A stretch of 64,000 nt of DNA, from NCBI GenBank assembly GCA_027924585.1, contig BSBM01000423.1:5108001-5172000 (forward strand), written 5' to 3'. Source of the DNA: Larix kaempferi. Its lineage: Eukaryota; Streptophyta; Pinopsida; Pinales; Pinaceae. The first letter of the stretch is position 1. Every line of letters starts with the position of its first letter. Under the pieces are notes generated by a model. It was not told where the DNA came from and did not search any database. It saw only the letters and a list, made by a program, of their open reading frames with translations. The position numbers and the translations under genes are program-made. Positions 48,255 to 58,470 of the stretch are shown here, one piece after another.

Positions 48255-49854
48255 GGCCATCCGGAGGTCTCGTGGCCACAAGAGTCTAGCACTGTGGTAA
48301 GTGCCGCGACTGGAGGTCGACTGAGGCAGTCAGCAACCCGGTTGGTACTCCCTGTTTTATATTTGATGTTGATGTGGAACTACTGTAAATATGTTGACCA
48401 CTTCTGATGGCGGTCATTCTGCAGTTTTCCTTGGGTCTGCATGAACTGTAGTGGCTTGTGATCAATGTGGATGACTGTCTCCTTCCCAAGAATGTAATGT
48501 CTCCACTGGCGGTAGGCTTGTACAATGGAGTACATTTCTTTGTCATAGGTAGGGTACTTGCGGACAGCATCTGATAGTGTCTCACTATGATATGCCATGG
48601 GGTGGCCGTGTTGAGTGAGAACGGCACCCACAACATAATCTGAAGCATCTGTCTCGATCTCAAAGGGATGTTGCAGGTTCGATAATGAGAGTACCGGCGA
48701 TGAGCACAAACGCTTCTTGAAATCATCGAAAGCTTGTTGTTGGGATGGGCCCCACACAAATTTTGCCTTACCACCACCCCTGGTCATTTGGCTAAGGGCC
48801 CATGCGATATGAGAGAATCCCAGCATGAACCGGCGATAGAAATTGGCGAGGCCCAAGAAGCTCCGAAGTTCAGTGAGTGTGGTTAGGGCTGGCCAGTCAC
48901 GGATGACCTGGATCTTGGCTGGATCCACATTCACACCATGTCAATCAATGATGTAGCCTAAGTAATAGACCGTGTCCATGCCGAAGGAGCATTTTTCCAA
49001 GTTTGTATATAGTTTGTGCATCCGCAGGGTGTGCAGAACCTGCTGAATATGCTGCAAGTGTTCCTCCCAAGTCTTGCTGTATATGAGGATGCCATCCAGA
49101 TACACCACTACAAAATTGTTGGTGAAAGGTCGTAGGATATTGTCCATCATCCTCATAAAAGTTGCTGGAGCATTTGTCAAACCAAAAGTCATGACCAGCC
49201 ATTCAAAAAGACCTTCTTTTGACTTGAAGGCAGTCTTCCATACATCTGTCTGTTCTATTGGGACCTGGTGGTATCCAGACTTCAGATCAATCTTACTGAA
49301 GTATTTCTCCCCCGTGAGCTGATCAAGGAAGTCGTTGATTCGGGGAATCGTGTACCCGTTACGGACTGTGATTTTATTCAGGGCCCGGTAATCAATGCAG
49401 AGTCGCCAGGTCCCATCTTTCTTCTGCACCAACACGATTGGGCTGCCACAAGGTGATGAACTGGGACGGATGTGCCCCTTGTTGAGCAATTCTTGGATCT
49501 GCCTCTTGATCTCTTCGTTTTCCAACAGAGAGCGGCGATAGACTAGCCCATTGGGTAGCGGTGCGCCTGGGGTCAGATCGATGGGATGCTTGACCTTGCA
49601 GTGCAAAGGTACCCCAGTCGGAGAGGAGAAGATATCTGAGTATCCTTCCACCACCTTATCCACTTGCTTCTGTTGTGTGGATAGATCGATCATGGAGGCC
49701 CGGGATGTGGCTGCAATCTTTCTTTCACTCTTAGAGCGAATCACGAAGAAGACAAATTTCCCAGTCTGAGAGATGACCTTCCTTCATTGCTTGGCAGAGA
49801 TCAAGGAAATAGCACTAGGAGGGACTGCCTCGGGTATCCTGTACAATTTCCTGT
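48255..49854 (-). pseudogene. array unit 4: RT and RNase H, YLDD changed to YLDG
   Basis: A 267-codon frame (48941-49744) spans the linker and most of RT, with [18 protein letters not shown] intact (the only unit without the Trp stop). The active site reads VVVYLDGILIYS: the second catalytic Asp is Gly (codon 49091-49093), so this otherwise best RT should be dead. A stop at 48940 precedes the frame 48380-48934 (NVDPAKIQVIRDWPA to RNase H ETDASDYVVGAVL, EMYSIVQAYRQW, HIDHKPLQF; the HTD motif reads HID). Confidence 0.9.
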
Positions 49855-51358
49855 TCAAAGAAATAATAACACTACGAGGCCTAGACTCATATACAGCGTG
49901 ACGTTTCCATAAATAAGGTTGGCCCAAAAGAACATCTGAAACTTTGAAAGGAGCAGTATCACACAATACCTCATCCTTGAAGGGCTTGATGCCGTATGGT
50001 AGTCGGCACTGTTGGCTGACGCGGAGATCGTTTCCTTTACGGAGCCATCCAATGGTGTAGGGTTGTGGGTGTGGCGTTGTCGGTAGGGCCAGACGTTTGA
50101 CGACCTCTGCTGAGATGAGATTCTTCTGGCTACCGCTATCAACGATGAAATGCAGCGGGGTGCCTTTTACCCACATCTGTGAATGGAAGAGGTGTTCTCC
50201 TTCTTCTGGCGCATCTGGTTCATCAGGCTGGAGCTTGGTGGTAGCAATGGTGGCACTGGGTTCCGCGTCAATGATCTGTCTTCCCCTTTCTGGTTCAGAC
50301 TCAGAGTCAGAACCTGAATCTGATTCAGATGCTTTCACTTCGGCCACCAGCGACTGCTTTAAGCGGCAATCAGCAGTGTTATGCCAAGGGCTCTTATGGA
50401 AGTCGCACCACTTCCCGGTATCTTTGTTTGTTTTTCTGGTGTCCTTCTTTGCTTGCGGCTTGGACTTGTTGTCCTGGTACTGTCCATCTTTGCTCTGTCC
50501 TTTATTCTGTGGGTTGGGGCCGCCCTTTCCTATCTTTTGCTGTGAAGGGTTCCCAGGCCCAAATTGCCACGTCTTTTGTTTGAGCTTCTGCTCTATTTTG
50601 ACGGCATATCGGTAGGCCGCGCCAAAGGAAGAGATGTCCAGAAATTCCATTTCGATCTAGATGTATCTATTCAAACCACCACGATACTTGAGCACCAGAT
50701 GTCGCTCTGAATCTTTGATACCCAGCTTGGTGCACAAGGTATGGAAGATATTTGTGAACTCTGGCACTGCTTGGTCTCTTTCTTGTCGCAGTCTGGTCGA
50801 TTTGGTATACAAGTCGTGATAACTTCCAACAGGGTAGTATTGCTCCTTAATAGCATCCCTAAAGGATTCCCAGGTGGCCGTGATTGAAAATAATGAGGCT
50901 TCTTCTGTGTCCTTTTGCTCGCAGAATGTTTCCCACCAATCTTTGACATGGGGAATGGCTTTGAGGAGCGCAAAAGTTATCTTTTCTTTATTCGAAAAGT
51001 TATGGATAGAAAAATACCCTTCTAGTAGTTTCAACCACTTATCTACAGCATCTGCGTCTATCTGTCCTTCAAATATAGGGATATCGAAGTTGATTTGTAC
51101 CTTGAAGGGGGCAGCGCCTCCGCTCGAGGAAGATGCGTCGCTTGTTGGTAGTCACTGAAGGATTTGTGCGAAATTATCCATCATCTCGTTCCTCTACTGC
51201 GTGAGGGATTCCTCAAGCATCATTTTGATAGGATTTCCTATCCCGTCATCTTTCTTTTCTCCTGCCATGAGAGGTCGCTTGGGCGTGCGAGAGCTTTTGT
51301 CCTCAAGAGAAGCAAGCTCGAGACCCAATTCTTTGTACCTTGACCTCATTGGCGACAT
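49855..51358 (-). pseudogene. array unit 4: gag and protease
   Basis: The start is MSPMRSRYKELG (ATG at 51358). The first part has TAG at 51194-51196 and TGA at 51152-51154. The capsid frame 50657-51034 (LLEGYFSIHNFSNKEKIT to HLVLKYRGGLNRYI) ends at a TAG shared with unit 1. The frame 49784-50650 is open through the variant knuckle CDFHKSPWHNTADC, the acidic linker and the protease IVDSGSQKNLIS (intact) to the RT linker. Confidence 0.88.
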
Positions 51359-51383
51359 GCATTAAGACGACAAGGAGCAGACC

Positions 51384-51395
51384 GCTCTGATACCA
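51384..51395 (-). promoter_or_regulatory. primer binding site, unit 4 (initiator Met)
   Basis: TGGTATCAGAGC on the minus strand, one base from LTR 5. Confidence 0.92.
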
Positions 51396-51396
51396 C

Positions 51397-52019
51397 TGAT
51401 CCGGATTTTATGAGCAGAACGAAATGAATATAGATTATTATCAGATGCTTAACACAAAATAACAGAGATACAGTAAAACTGGTTTTCTATTCAATAAGGA
51501 AATAATCTAGAACCGTAAAATGCAGTGGAAAACAAGCTTGCTGGAATGGTGGCGGCTTATCTCTAAGAAGAGATGTGACGGCTGCGCTCATTTCGCAAGA
51601 TGATGGTTACAATGAGGCTCTCAAAGCCTTTTACAATAAACAGGAATGTCAAAAACCCCAGACATCCAAAAACCTAACCCTAGGAGATGAAGCGCCAAAA
51701 GTCATGTGGGCCCCGTTTGGGTAAGTTAGTACATCAATTTCCTGGGGTCGTAACTTTTGCATACGATCTCCATTTGGGGCGCTCGGTAGCCCATTGGAAA
51801 GGTCTATCCGAGGTTTACAACTTTCGACTGGGGCCAAATGTATGTCGGGGGCAACCATTTGGCCCCCCAAATTGCCAAAAAAGGTCATTTAGGGCCTCAA
51901 AATGGCCCCGAAAGTTTAGGACCTGAAAAACTGCTAAAAATAGTACAATACCAAAATTGCCGTAAAACTGTTTTGAGCCAGTTGGAAAGGTGGGTGGCCA
52001 CCGATATCCACTTGGATCA
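51397..52019 (-). repeat. array LTR 5 (outer 5' LTR, 623 bp)
   Basis: Its right edge (CTTGGATCA) meets the TTCCA duplication and copia gag instead of a purine tract, as expected of the terminal 5' LTR. Confidence 0.95.
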
Positions 52020-52024
52020 TTCCA
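52020..52024. repeat. target-site duplication TTCCA (right, gypsy array)
   Basis: Direct repeat of 30478-30482. Confidence 0.93.
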
Positions 52025-52081
52025 AGCTCAGAAGTTATAAGCCCCTTCAAGCTTGTCTTCAAGCTTGGTGTGGTGAGACAT
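52020..52081 (-). pseudogene. copia gag N-terminus
   Basis: The ATG at 52079-52081 opens the copia gag (MSHHTKLEDKLEGAYNF), followed by an in-frame TGA and then AW before the array. After the array the frame resumes at 30482 with KYRIGLILEEN. The pattern G-A-Y-N-F-x-A-W-K is typical of copia Gag N-termini, which supports this start. The TGA would cut Gag to 17 residues. Confidence 0.85.
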
Positions 52082-52643
52082 CTTTTAAAGAATACTTCAA
52101 ATGGAAATAGAAAAGATTTAGATTCTTACCACTTGAATTCCTGAAAATTGGATCTGGTCCCAGATTAGGTTTTGTCAGAGAAACCCTAAAATTTTAAACT
52201 TTGAATTTGAACTTTCTGACAGGATAGAAAAACGCACCCTTGTGAACTGATCAGCCTGGTGTCTTCATAAATTCAGATCTGCAAAGTTTCACCCTTCAAA
52301 AATGGGTTTTAGTCTTCCTGCATTCACTAAGGAGAACCCTGAATTGGAGTTTGAGTTTCCCGAAGATATACCCAGCCAAAAATCTCGATCCAAAGCTCAC
52401 AACTTCTGTTTTTCCAAGGAGCTTTCAGATATGTCTTTAGTTTCCAGAAATTCCTATTGTTTAGGAAACCCTAATTTTTAGGGCCAAAACTGAAACAGCT
52501 CAAAGAATTCTGATTGGATAGATAGATTCTCCTTGATGAGTAGAGTCAATCTACTATACTACTTTTCAAAAATTTGTGGAGAGAAACCCAATAAACAAGA
52601 AACCCTGGTTTCCACCACTGCACAATGTCTTCTTCTCAGGTTA
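52082..52643 (-). other. copia 5' leader
   Basis: About 560 bases of untranslated leader lie between the primer site and gag. I see no reading frame or repeat of note. Confidence 0.7.
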
Positions 52644-52655
52644 GCTTTGATACCA
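52644..52655 (-). promoter_or_regulatory. copia primer binding site (initiator Met)
   Basis: TGGTATCAAAGC on the minus strand directly follows the LTR end AATTAACA. It has one mismatch to the initiator-Met match TGGTATCAGAGC found in both gypsy families. Confidence 0.88.
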
Positions 52656-53247
52656 TGTTAATTTTGAGCATTAATTCAATATACTTTAGCATCTTTACTG
52701 AGAGAATAACATGTATAGTATATCAATGCATATCAATCATATCAAGCATAGAAAGCATCACAAGAATCAAAAGGATGAGACACATAACACACAGAGTTTC
52801 CATGGGGAAAACCCTTAGGTGAAAAACCCCACAACTTCCTCAAAGATAGATAGAGCCACAAGTACATCCATGTACAACCCAAGTACAATAGATAGACCTC
52901 CACTAGCAAGTGATCCTCCTACTTCGATGTGCACCACTTTCCGAGTGAGAGAAGTATGACTTCTGAGATGATCTAAATAGAGGATCCTGATCCTCTATTT
53001 ATACTTGTCCTGACCTGCCTAATTACTTATGAGGCCAACTTGTCTAACTCAGCCTAATAACCTCATTTAATTACAAACCGGGCCGACACCCACATCAGGT
53101 GGTCTAATAATCCATCAGCAGGTTAACCACTTGCGACACTTGATAATACAAATGACGACACTTCACTATAGAGGTACAAAACATCTCTATAGGAGTACAA
53201 ACAAATATACATAGGAAATATATTCCGAAGTTACATATACATCAACA
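52656..53247 (-). repeat. copia 5' LTR (592 bp)
   Basis: It matches 24612-25212 end to end and lacks one 9 bp unit. Termini are TGTTGATG and AATTAACA on the minus strand. Confidence 0.95.
52978..53003 (-). promoter_or_regulatory. copia 5' LTR TATA box and 20 bp palindrome
   Basis: TATAAATA (52996-53003) overlaps the palindrome TAGAGGATC-CT-GATCCTCTA (52978-52997). It is the partner of 24943-24968; both arms are unchanged between the LTRs although the LTRs differ at about 5 percent of sites. Confidence 0.7.
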
Positions 53248-53252
53248 TTATG
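53248..53252. repeat. target-site duplication TTATG (right, copia)
   Basis: Direct repeat of 24607-24611. Confidence 0.92.
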
Positions 53253-54805
53253 TACCAATACGACTCTTCCATGCGTAAATAATTTGAATAATTTCATCGC
53301 CATATCCCTTACCGAAAGACAAAGACTAGTACAATTCCCTAACATATCTACATAATGAAGGTCAACATTGCTAGCCCTTTTATTATCATAAAATTTATTA
53401 ATCAATGTAACTACTCCCAATCTCTGAGAATTAAATACTCCTAGTTACTATTTTTCATTTCCAACACCCAAGTAAATTAACTAAATCAATTTCTTATCTA
53501 TTAATTTGTTGGAGTAGTAACTAGATAATTTTCAAATCAGTCACCATTTTTACTTTTCCCTATATAACTTGACATACTTTCTATTATTTGATTTCATGAT
53601 AAAGGTATGGTTTTCATCTTAGTAAAGTCTCTTCTCATACTTTTCACATTACTTGAAAAGTTGCATATACATACTAAAATCATTCATTCCAATTTTTTTT
53701 TAAATAATAAAAGGGAGTATTTATTGGGATAGTAATAAGGTAAAACAAATTCACCCCTAATCTTTTCTCATTCTTTGAAATGTTACATTCCACGATAATA
53801 GAACTCATTCCACATTTTAAGTATCAAATTTATAAAATAACCAAATGTGAGTAATAAATCTAGAATGATAGAAGAGGAATTATAATCATATAAAACTTTT
53901 GATTTTTATTACATCATTCCTAAGCATTTATACCATATACCACAGTTCGACCTAACCCCTACATTTTAACCATCATTTAATAAAAGGACCAATACTCAAT
54001 CAACCCTTAATAATTTTCAATAAAAGATATCATTTGAAGCTCATATCGAACTGTCTATAGGATCTATAACATTGTAAGTGAGCTAATTAGTAATGCAATC
54101 GAACTTAACTAAACAAATAGCATCTTCATCACATGGGTGGAGTTACAATACCATGAATTGCACTTAAGTTTGATTTAGACATGGTATAACTTATGTACAG
54201 GGTGATCATAATTCCCTAAGTTAAAATATGTGTATAAAATATATGATTTCCATTGTGGAGATACTCATAAATTACGGTATTATCTTCCCTAATATTTTAA
54301 CTTAGCATCTATATACATATGTAACGGCAATCACAATTACACCAAAGTTTATTCATTTTGTAATTTAAAATAAAGGTAAATAGATACATTCACAGCCGTA
54401 AATTCATTTCCATAGCATACCTTAGGCATAAGGTAGGCGACTACGCATTAGGGGAAATAATATAAGAAATGCAACCCCTTGAGGACTGTCATACAAAGAC
54501 GAGTAGTTAATAAATTATAACTTAAGGACAGCCTTAACCATATTTCTACATATGATCCTTCCATACGGTTAATTGTCAATTAGATAGGCTACTGAGCATG
54601 ATGCTCGGCGAGGTCGATCGGAACAGGAATCATGCAGTAGGTGAGAGAGCTTAAGCTTTTAATATCATCACGCAGATCAGGTAGTGAGAAGGAGGAACTA
54701 ACAATATTACATAACTTTATTTACATATTTCAATAAATGTTCCTAAAGGTGTTCACTTACTCTGTGTACCCTAATTCCATTACAGCATAGATAATTGTAA
54801 AGATG

Positions 54806-54856
<51 letters not shown>

Positions 54857-56178
54857 CATTAAACATTCATAGCACATGTATATAATGCATTAAGGTTTTC
54901 ACAATAACCTAAAAGAATTCATAATAGAATCGTCAATCATATTTTTGAAATGCAACGCAAAGATTCTCAAGATTAATTTACAGTTGTGGTTTCGATGCCA
55001 GATTTATTCATAATGGAGATAGAAATGCAGAGATTTCAATCGCAGAATGGATTCTGAAATGATCCTTCAAATTGCAAAAATACAAACGCAGAGATTAAAT
55101 TTGCGATCGAATGTTATCAAATTATGAATCCGAAAATGAGTACAGATTGGATTTGGAAGCGTTCGCCAGATAGAGAGTCATCGTAGAGATTAAAATTACA
55201 AAATGGGATCTGAGACATTCATCCGATTTCAACGCTAATATTTACTCTATAATGCATTATAATGCTAGTCAATCAATGACTGGACATACACATAGCGATC
55301 ACGAAATCACAAGGAGTAATTAAATTGTACCGATGCAGGGTCGGACTAGATGCAGGAGGTTGACTTATTGAATATCGACTTTGTTGATAGATATCCCAAG
55401 AGAGAATCACGCACAAGTTGGCTCATAAGGGATCATTAAATTAGTTTTGCTTACAGCGAGTACATCTGTATGGGTTAGATTCATCCACGGCGACAGGTGG
55501 TAGACTGCTATCCAGATTGATTAAAACCACAGAGATACAGTTCCAGTTCATACATTGAATTTCTGAAAGTCTCATTAGTTGTTCAATAGAGTTTTCATCA
55601 ATTTCCCAAAATCGAAATTTGATTAAAAATTTAAAACCACACGCCAATATCCAAGTGCGAAATGCTTGGGTTTTGGAAATCATACGCCAAGATGGATTCA
55701 AATGCTATATGAAATTGAAACTAAAACGCTAAGTCTGGATTTTTATGCTTATGAATTTAAAAAAAAATCATAAATGCCAAGGTGGGGGCTCAGATTGTTA
55801 TGAATTCGAATCTATATAAACGCCAATTCTAGGATTCAATGCTATGAACTTTTAAATTCATAAGCGCCAAGGATTAGTTCATGTAGATCTCTACCAAAGA
55901 AGATATCAACTAATCGCAGAAATAGAGCGCAGAGATTAAAATATAAGTGTTAGATGGGTTCACTTCAGGGGTTCAGAGATTTGAAAATAGCTAAGATCGG
56001 CTGCGGAATTTGGAAGCACCAAAAAAAAAACAATTATGGGATCGGCGGCAGGGTCTAACTCATTTAAATGAAATCTGGAATTAATACAGAGGACAACAAT
56101 GGAAATTTCTGTCAATAAATGAGGAAACACAGAGAGAAAAGTATTATTTGATGCAGATCCAAATACTATGTGTCTCGT
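53253..56178. other. AT-rich noncoding sequence, probably old transposon
   Basis: This was continuous with 23691-24606 before copia inserted. No domain is visible. From about 55000 to 55930 degenerate repeats occur (GCAGAGATTAAA; and AAACGCCAA with ATTCATAAGCGCCAAGG), in the style of the repetitive U5 of the giant LTRs. It is therefore probably LTR or internal sequence of that family on the minus strand. The short frames at 53187, 55441 and 55960 are unrecognised. Confidence 0.45.
54809..54851. repeat. (AT)n microsatellite
   Basis: An unbroken run of AT dinucleotides, over 40 bases. Confidence 0.95.
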
Positions 56179-56494
56179 TGTAATGCCCACCTCAGCACTT
56201 GTGTTTGATTTTGATTATGTTAGACTTGTGATTGACCAGATTATTTTAGACCTACGACTGATTTGACTATTTGAGGGCACTGATTTAAAGTGACCCGTAG
56301 TTATAAAACTTGGACCATGAATGATTGCTTTAAACTTTATATGTCAAATGAAAAATGATGATTTGTTTATACTTAACTCACTGAGAAAATGAAAATGATG
56401 GATATTGGAATTACTTGAAATGAAAAATAATGATTTGTTTATACTCGACTGACTGAGAAAATAAAAATGATGAATGTTGAAATGTTTATTAGTG

Positions 56495-56835
56495 CAGCGC
56501 TACTAATATGCGTTTGAGTGTGTGCAGTGGCAGGTAAAACGATCTACCGACTGACCCACAATGGAAATATCGGGGTCATAAGAACGGAAAGAACAGTTAG
56601 GGGTACAACGACTCACTGTCGACCCTGAACTAGTAATTCACGCACAGGTGAAGCCGTTTCAGCTGACCCGGGGAAGTGTATGTCGTACGAGCAAGACCAT
56701 AATGATTTGGTCACGTGTGATGAGTTGATGGGCGCGCAATAAGGAGAGCCTTATCCCTCAACATCCCTTAGTCTCCAAGGAGCGTAATTGAGAAATCGCG
56801 GTAATGACTCCCGATCGCTATGCAGTGCTCCACAT
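56495..56835 (+). promoter_or_regulatory. conserved GC-rich U3 module (plus-strand copy)
   Basis: Ordered blocks are GCAGCGCTACTAATA, GGCAGGTAAAACGATC, ACTGACCCACAATGGAA, GGTCACGTGTGATGAGTTG, GGGCGCGCAATAAGG, CTTAGTCTCCAAGGAGC and CGCTATGCAGTGCTCC. It lies 0.77-1.1 kb upstream of the TATA box. It contains a CACGTG palindrome, the G-box core bound by plant bZIP and bHLH factors; the other copies vary it (CGCGTACG, CACGTACG). Confidence 0.65.
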
Positions 56836-57226
56836 AAGAAGAAAGAAAGATGTTGTCGGAAGGGCTCGCTGAAAAGGTACCTAGACAAAAAAAAGTGGGA
56901 AAATAAAATTATTCATGCATGCATAATTAGAATATAAAATAAGTGTGAAGATTTTAGAAATTTAAATATTAAAAGAATTAAAATTTTATTCCTATTATCA
57001 GAATGGTTATATTATTCCTTATTTTATTTAGAGAAAAGAAGATTTATAAGAAGAAATTTGGAAAGAGAACTAAACAAAAATAATTTTGTTTAATTCGAAA
57101 TACCTCACTCACCTACTTTAAAAAAATAAGAAAAACCAAAGTTAACTAAAGGCACTGTAAATGAAATCCTTTTAAAAATGTAGATTCTAAAAATTTGCAA
57201 ATATCTTTTATAAATAATTTAATTTA

Positions 57227-57290
57227 ATATATATATATATCTAAAAAAAACATATACTTATTATATATATATATATATATAATAATATAA
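57227..57290. repeat. two (TA)n microsatellites
   Basis: Runs of AT at about 57227-57240 and 57264-57281 in U3, just above the core promoter. Confidence 0.85.
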
Positions 57291-57601
57291 TAATAACTTT
57301 TTTTTAATTTGGTGTTAAATTAGTTTTTAATAAATAAAGATAAAACAATCTCTTTATAATTTTATATTTCTAATAAGAGAAATTAAATAAATAAAAACGT
57401 TTAGTTTACAAAAGATATGAAGTAAACTAAAAGAGGACCAAGGGAAGAGCAGGACTCTTCTACACCTAACTCCAACTGATTTAGGGAATTAGGCGCACCT
57501 TGAAGACATTGAGACACATGGATCTGAGAATATTGTTAATTAAAATATTAAATTAAATTAAATAATGTGCATGAACAGACACATGGCACAAGAGTTTTTC
57601 C

Positions 57602-57609
57602 TATATAAA
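57602..57609 (+). promoter_or_regulatory. TATA box of the giant LTR
   Basis: TATATAAA is followed by GAGGGAGGAGAAAGAGAG, the same GA-rich block as in the LTRs at 19487 and 22152. Confidence 0.75.
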
Positions 57610-58470
57610 GAGGGAGGAGAAAGAGAGAGGGATCTGTTGCTCCCAAATGCTAGATGGTCATCATAATCACAGATTATGCTATGATCCTTGGAGTTGGGAT
57701 TAGCCAGAACGAGGATTGGGAGATCCTTTCGGGAGGCTATTAGTGTGTGTTCTTACGACCCCCTTGAGCTCGGGGGTTCGAGGTGAAGAATAATACCCTT
57801 GATATGGTAGGGTGGTCAACCGAGGGGTCTGCGGTATAAATCATGAAGGTTGGAGGAGATCGACGATACGATTGGATCAGCAAACAATCGACGGCAGCTG
57901 GATCGACCATTGGAACAGGTTACATGTCTTTATTTACAGTTATATTAGTATGATTTTTGCAATGAATATTTACTATTTTTTAAACATTAAGAAGTTTTAT
58001 TGGTGTAGAAAAAATGATAGAAATCTGCTCTCTGTCAAATTATGAATGCATAGATTTATTCAATGAGAAATCGTGAGCTTGTAACTCTGTCACTTAAAGG
58101 AAATTTGATTCCCTATAGTTTTTGAAATCGATCTTATTTTCTTTTATTCATCTGTGTTGAAAAGTTAATTCCAGATCTGTATTTGTGAAATCGCATCCTA
58201 ATTTTTAATTTTGCTTTTGTTTAAAATTTAAATCTAGATCTGAGATTGAGGAATCAACAAGCTTATGACTCTGTCACTTAATGGGATTCGATTCTCTATG
58301 AAATGAGAAATCGATTTCATTTTCTTTATTCATCTTTGTTAAAAAGCTAACTCTAGATTTGAATCTACGGTTAAATTTAGACAGAGTTCGAATTAAATTT
58401 GAAATCGATATTTGATATTATATGTTAGTATGAAAATGCAGTTTCAGATCTGAATTTATGGTTAAATTTA

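Larger units (their letters stand above)
30483..52019 (-). mobile_element. tandem gypsy array: five LTRs, four internal regions
   Basis: LTRs at 30483, 35712, 40938, 46168 and 51397 (620-623 bp each, TGATCC...GGATCA ends) alternate with four internal regions of 4605-4609 bp. The repeat period is 5226-5230 bp. Each internal region has its own initiator-Met primer site at the right edge and purine tract at the left edge, and neighbouring units share an LTR. Only the outer edges carry the TTCCA duplication, so this is one insertion that expanded in place (unequal recombination between LTRs) or integrated as a concatemer. On the minus strand each unit reads gag, protease, RT, RNase H, integrase: Ty3/gypsy. 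No unit is intact. Confidence 0.96.
24612..53247 (-). mobile_element. Ty1/copia element, split by a nested gypsy array
   Basis: Two LTRs in the same orientation (24612-25212 and 52656-53247) are flanked by TTATG. On the minus strand the order is LTR, initiator-Met primer site, leader, gag, protease, integrase, RT, RNase H, repeat-rich 3' region, polypurine tract, LTR. Integrase before RT defines Ty1/copia. The span is 28.6 kb only because 21.5 kb of gypsy array sits in gag; without it the element is about 7.1 kb. By hand the two LTRs differ at roughly 30 of 590 bases plus a 9 bp and a 1 bp indel, so it is not recent. All domains but protease carry stops or lost catalytic residues. Confidence 0.96.

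Noticed and set aside
31295-50583. Other plus-strand open frames of 60-140 codons across the array
   Set aside because: They lie opposite recognisable pol or gag domains and mirror sense-strand composition.
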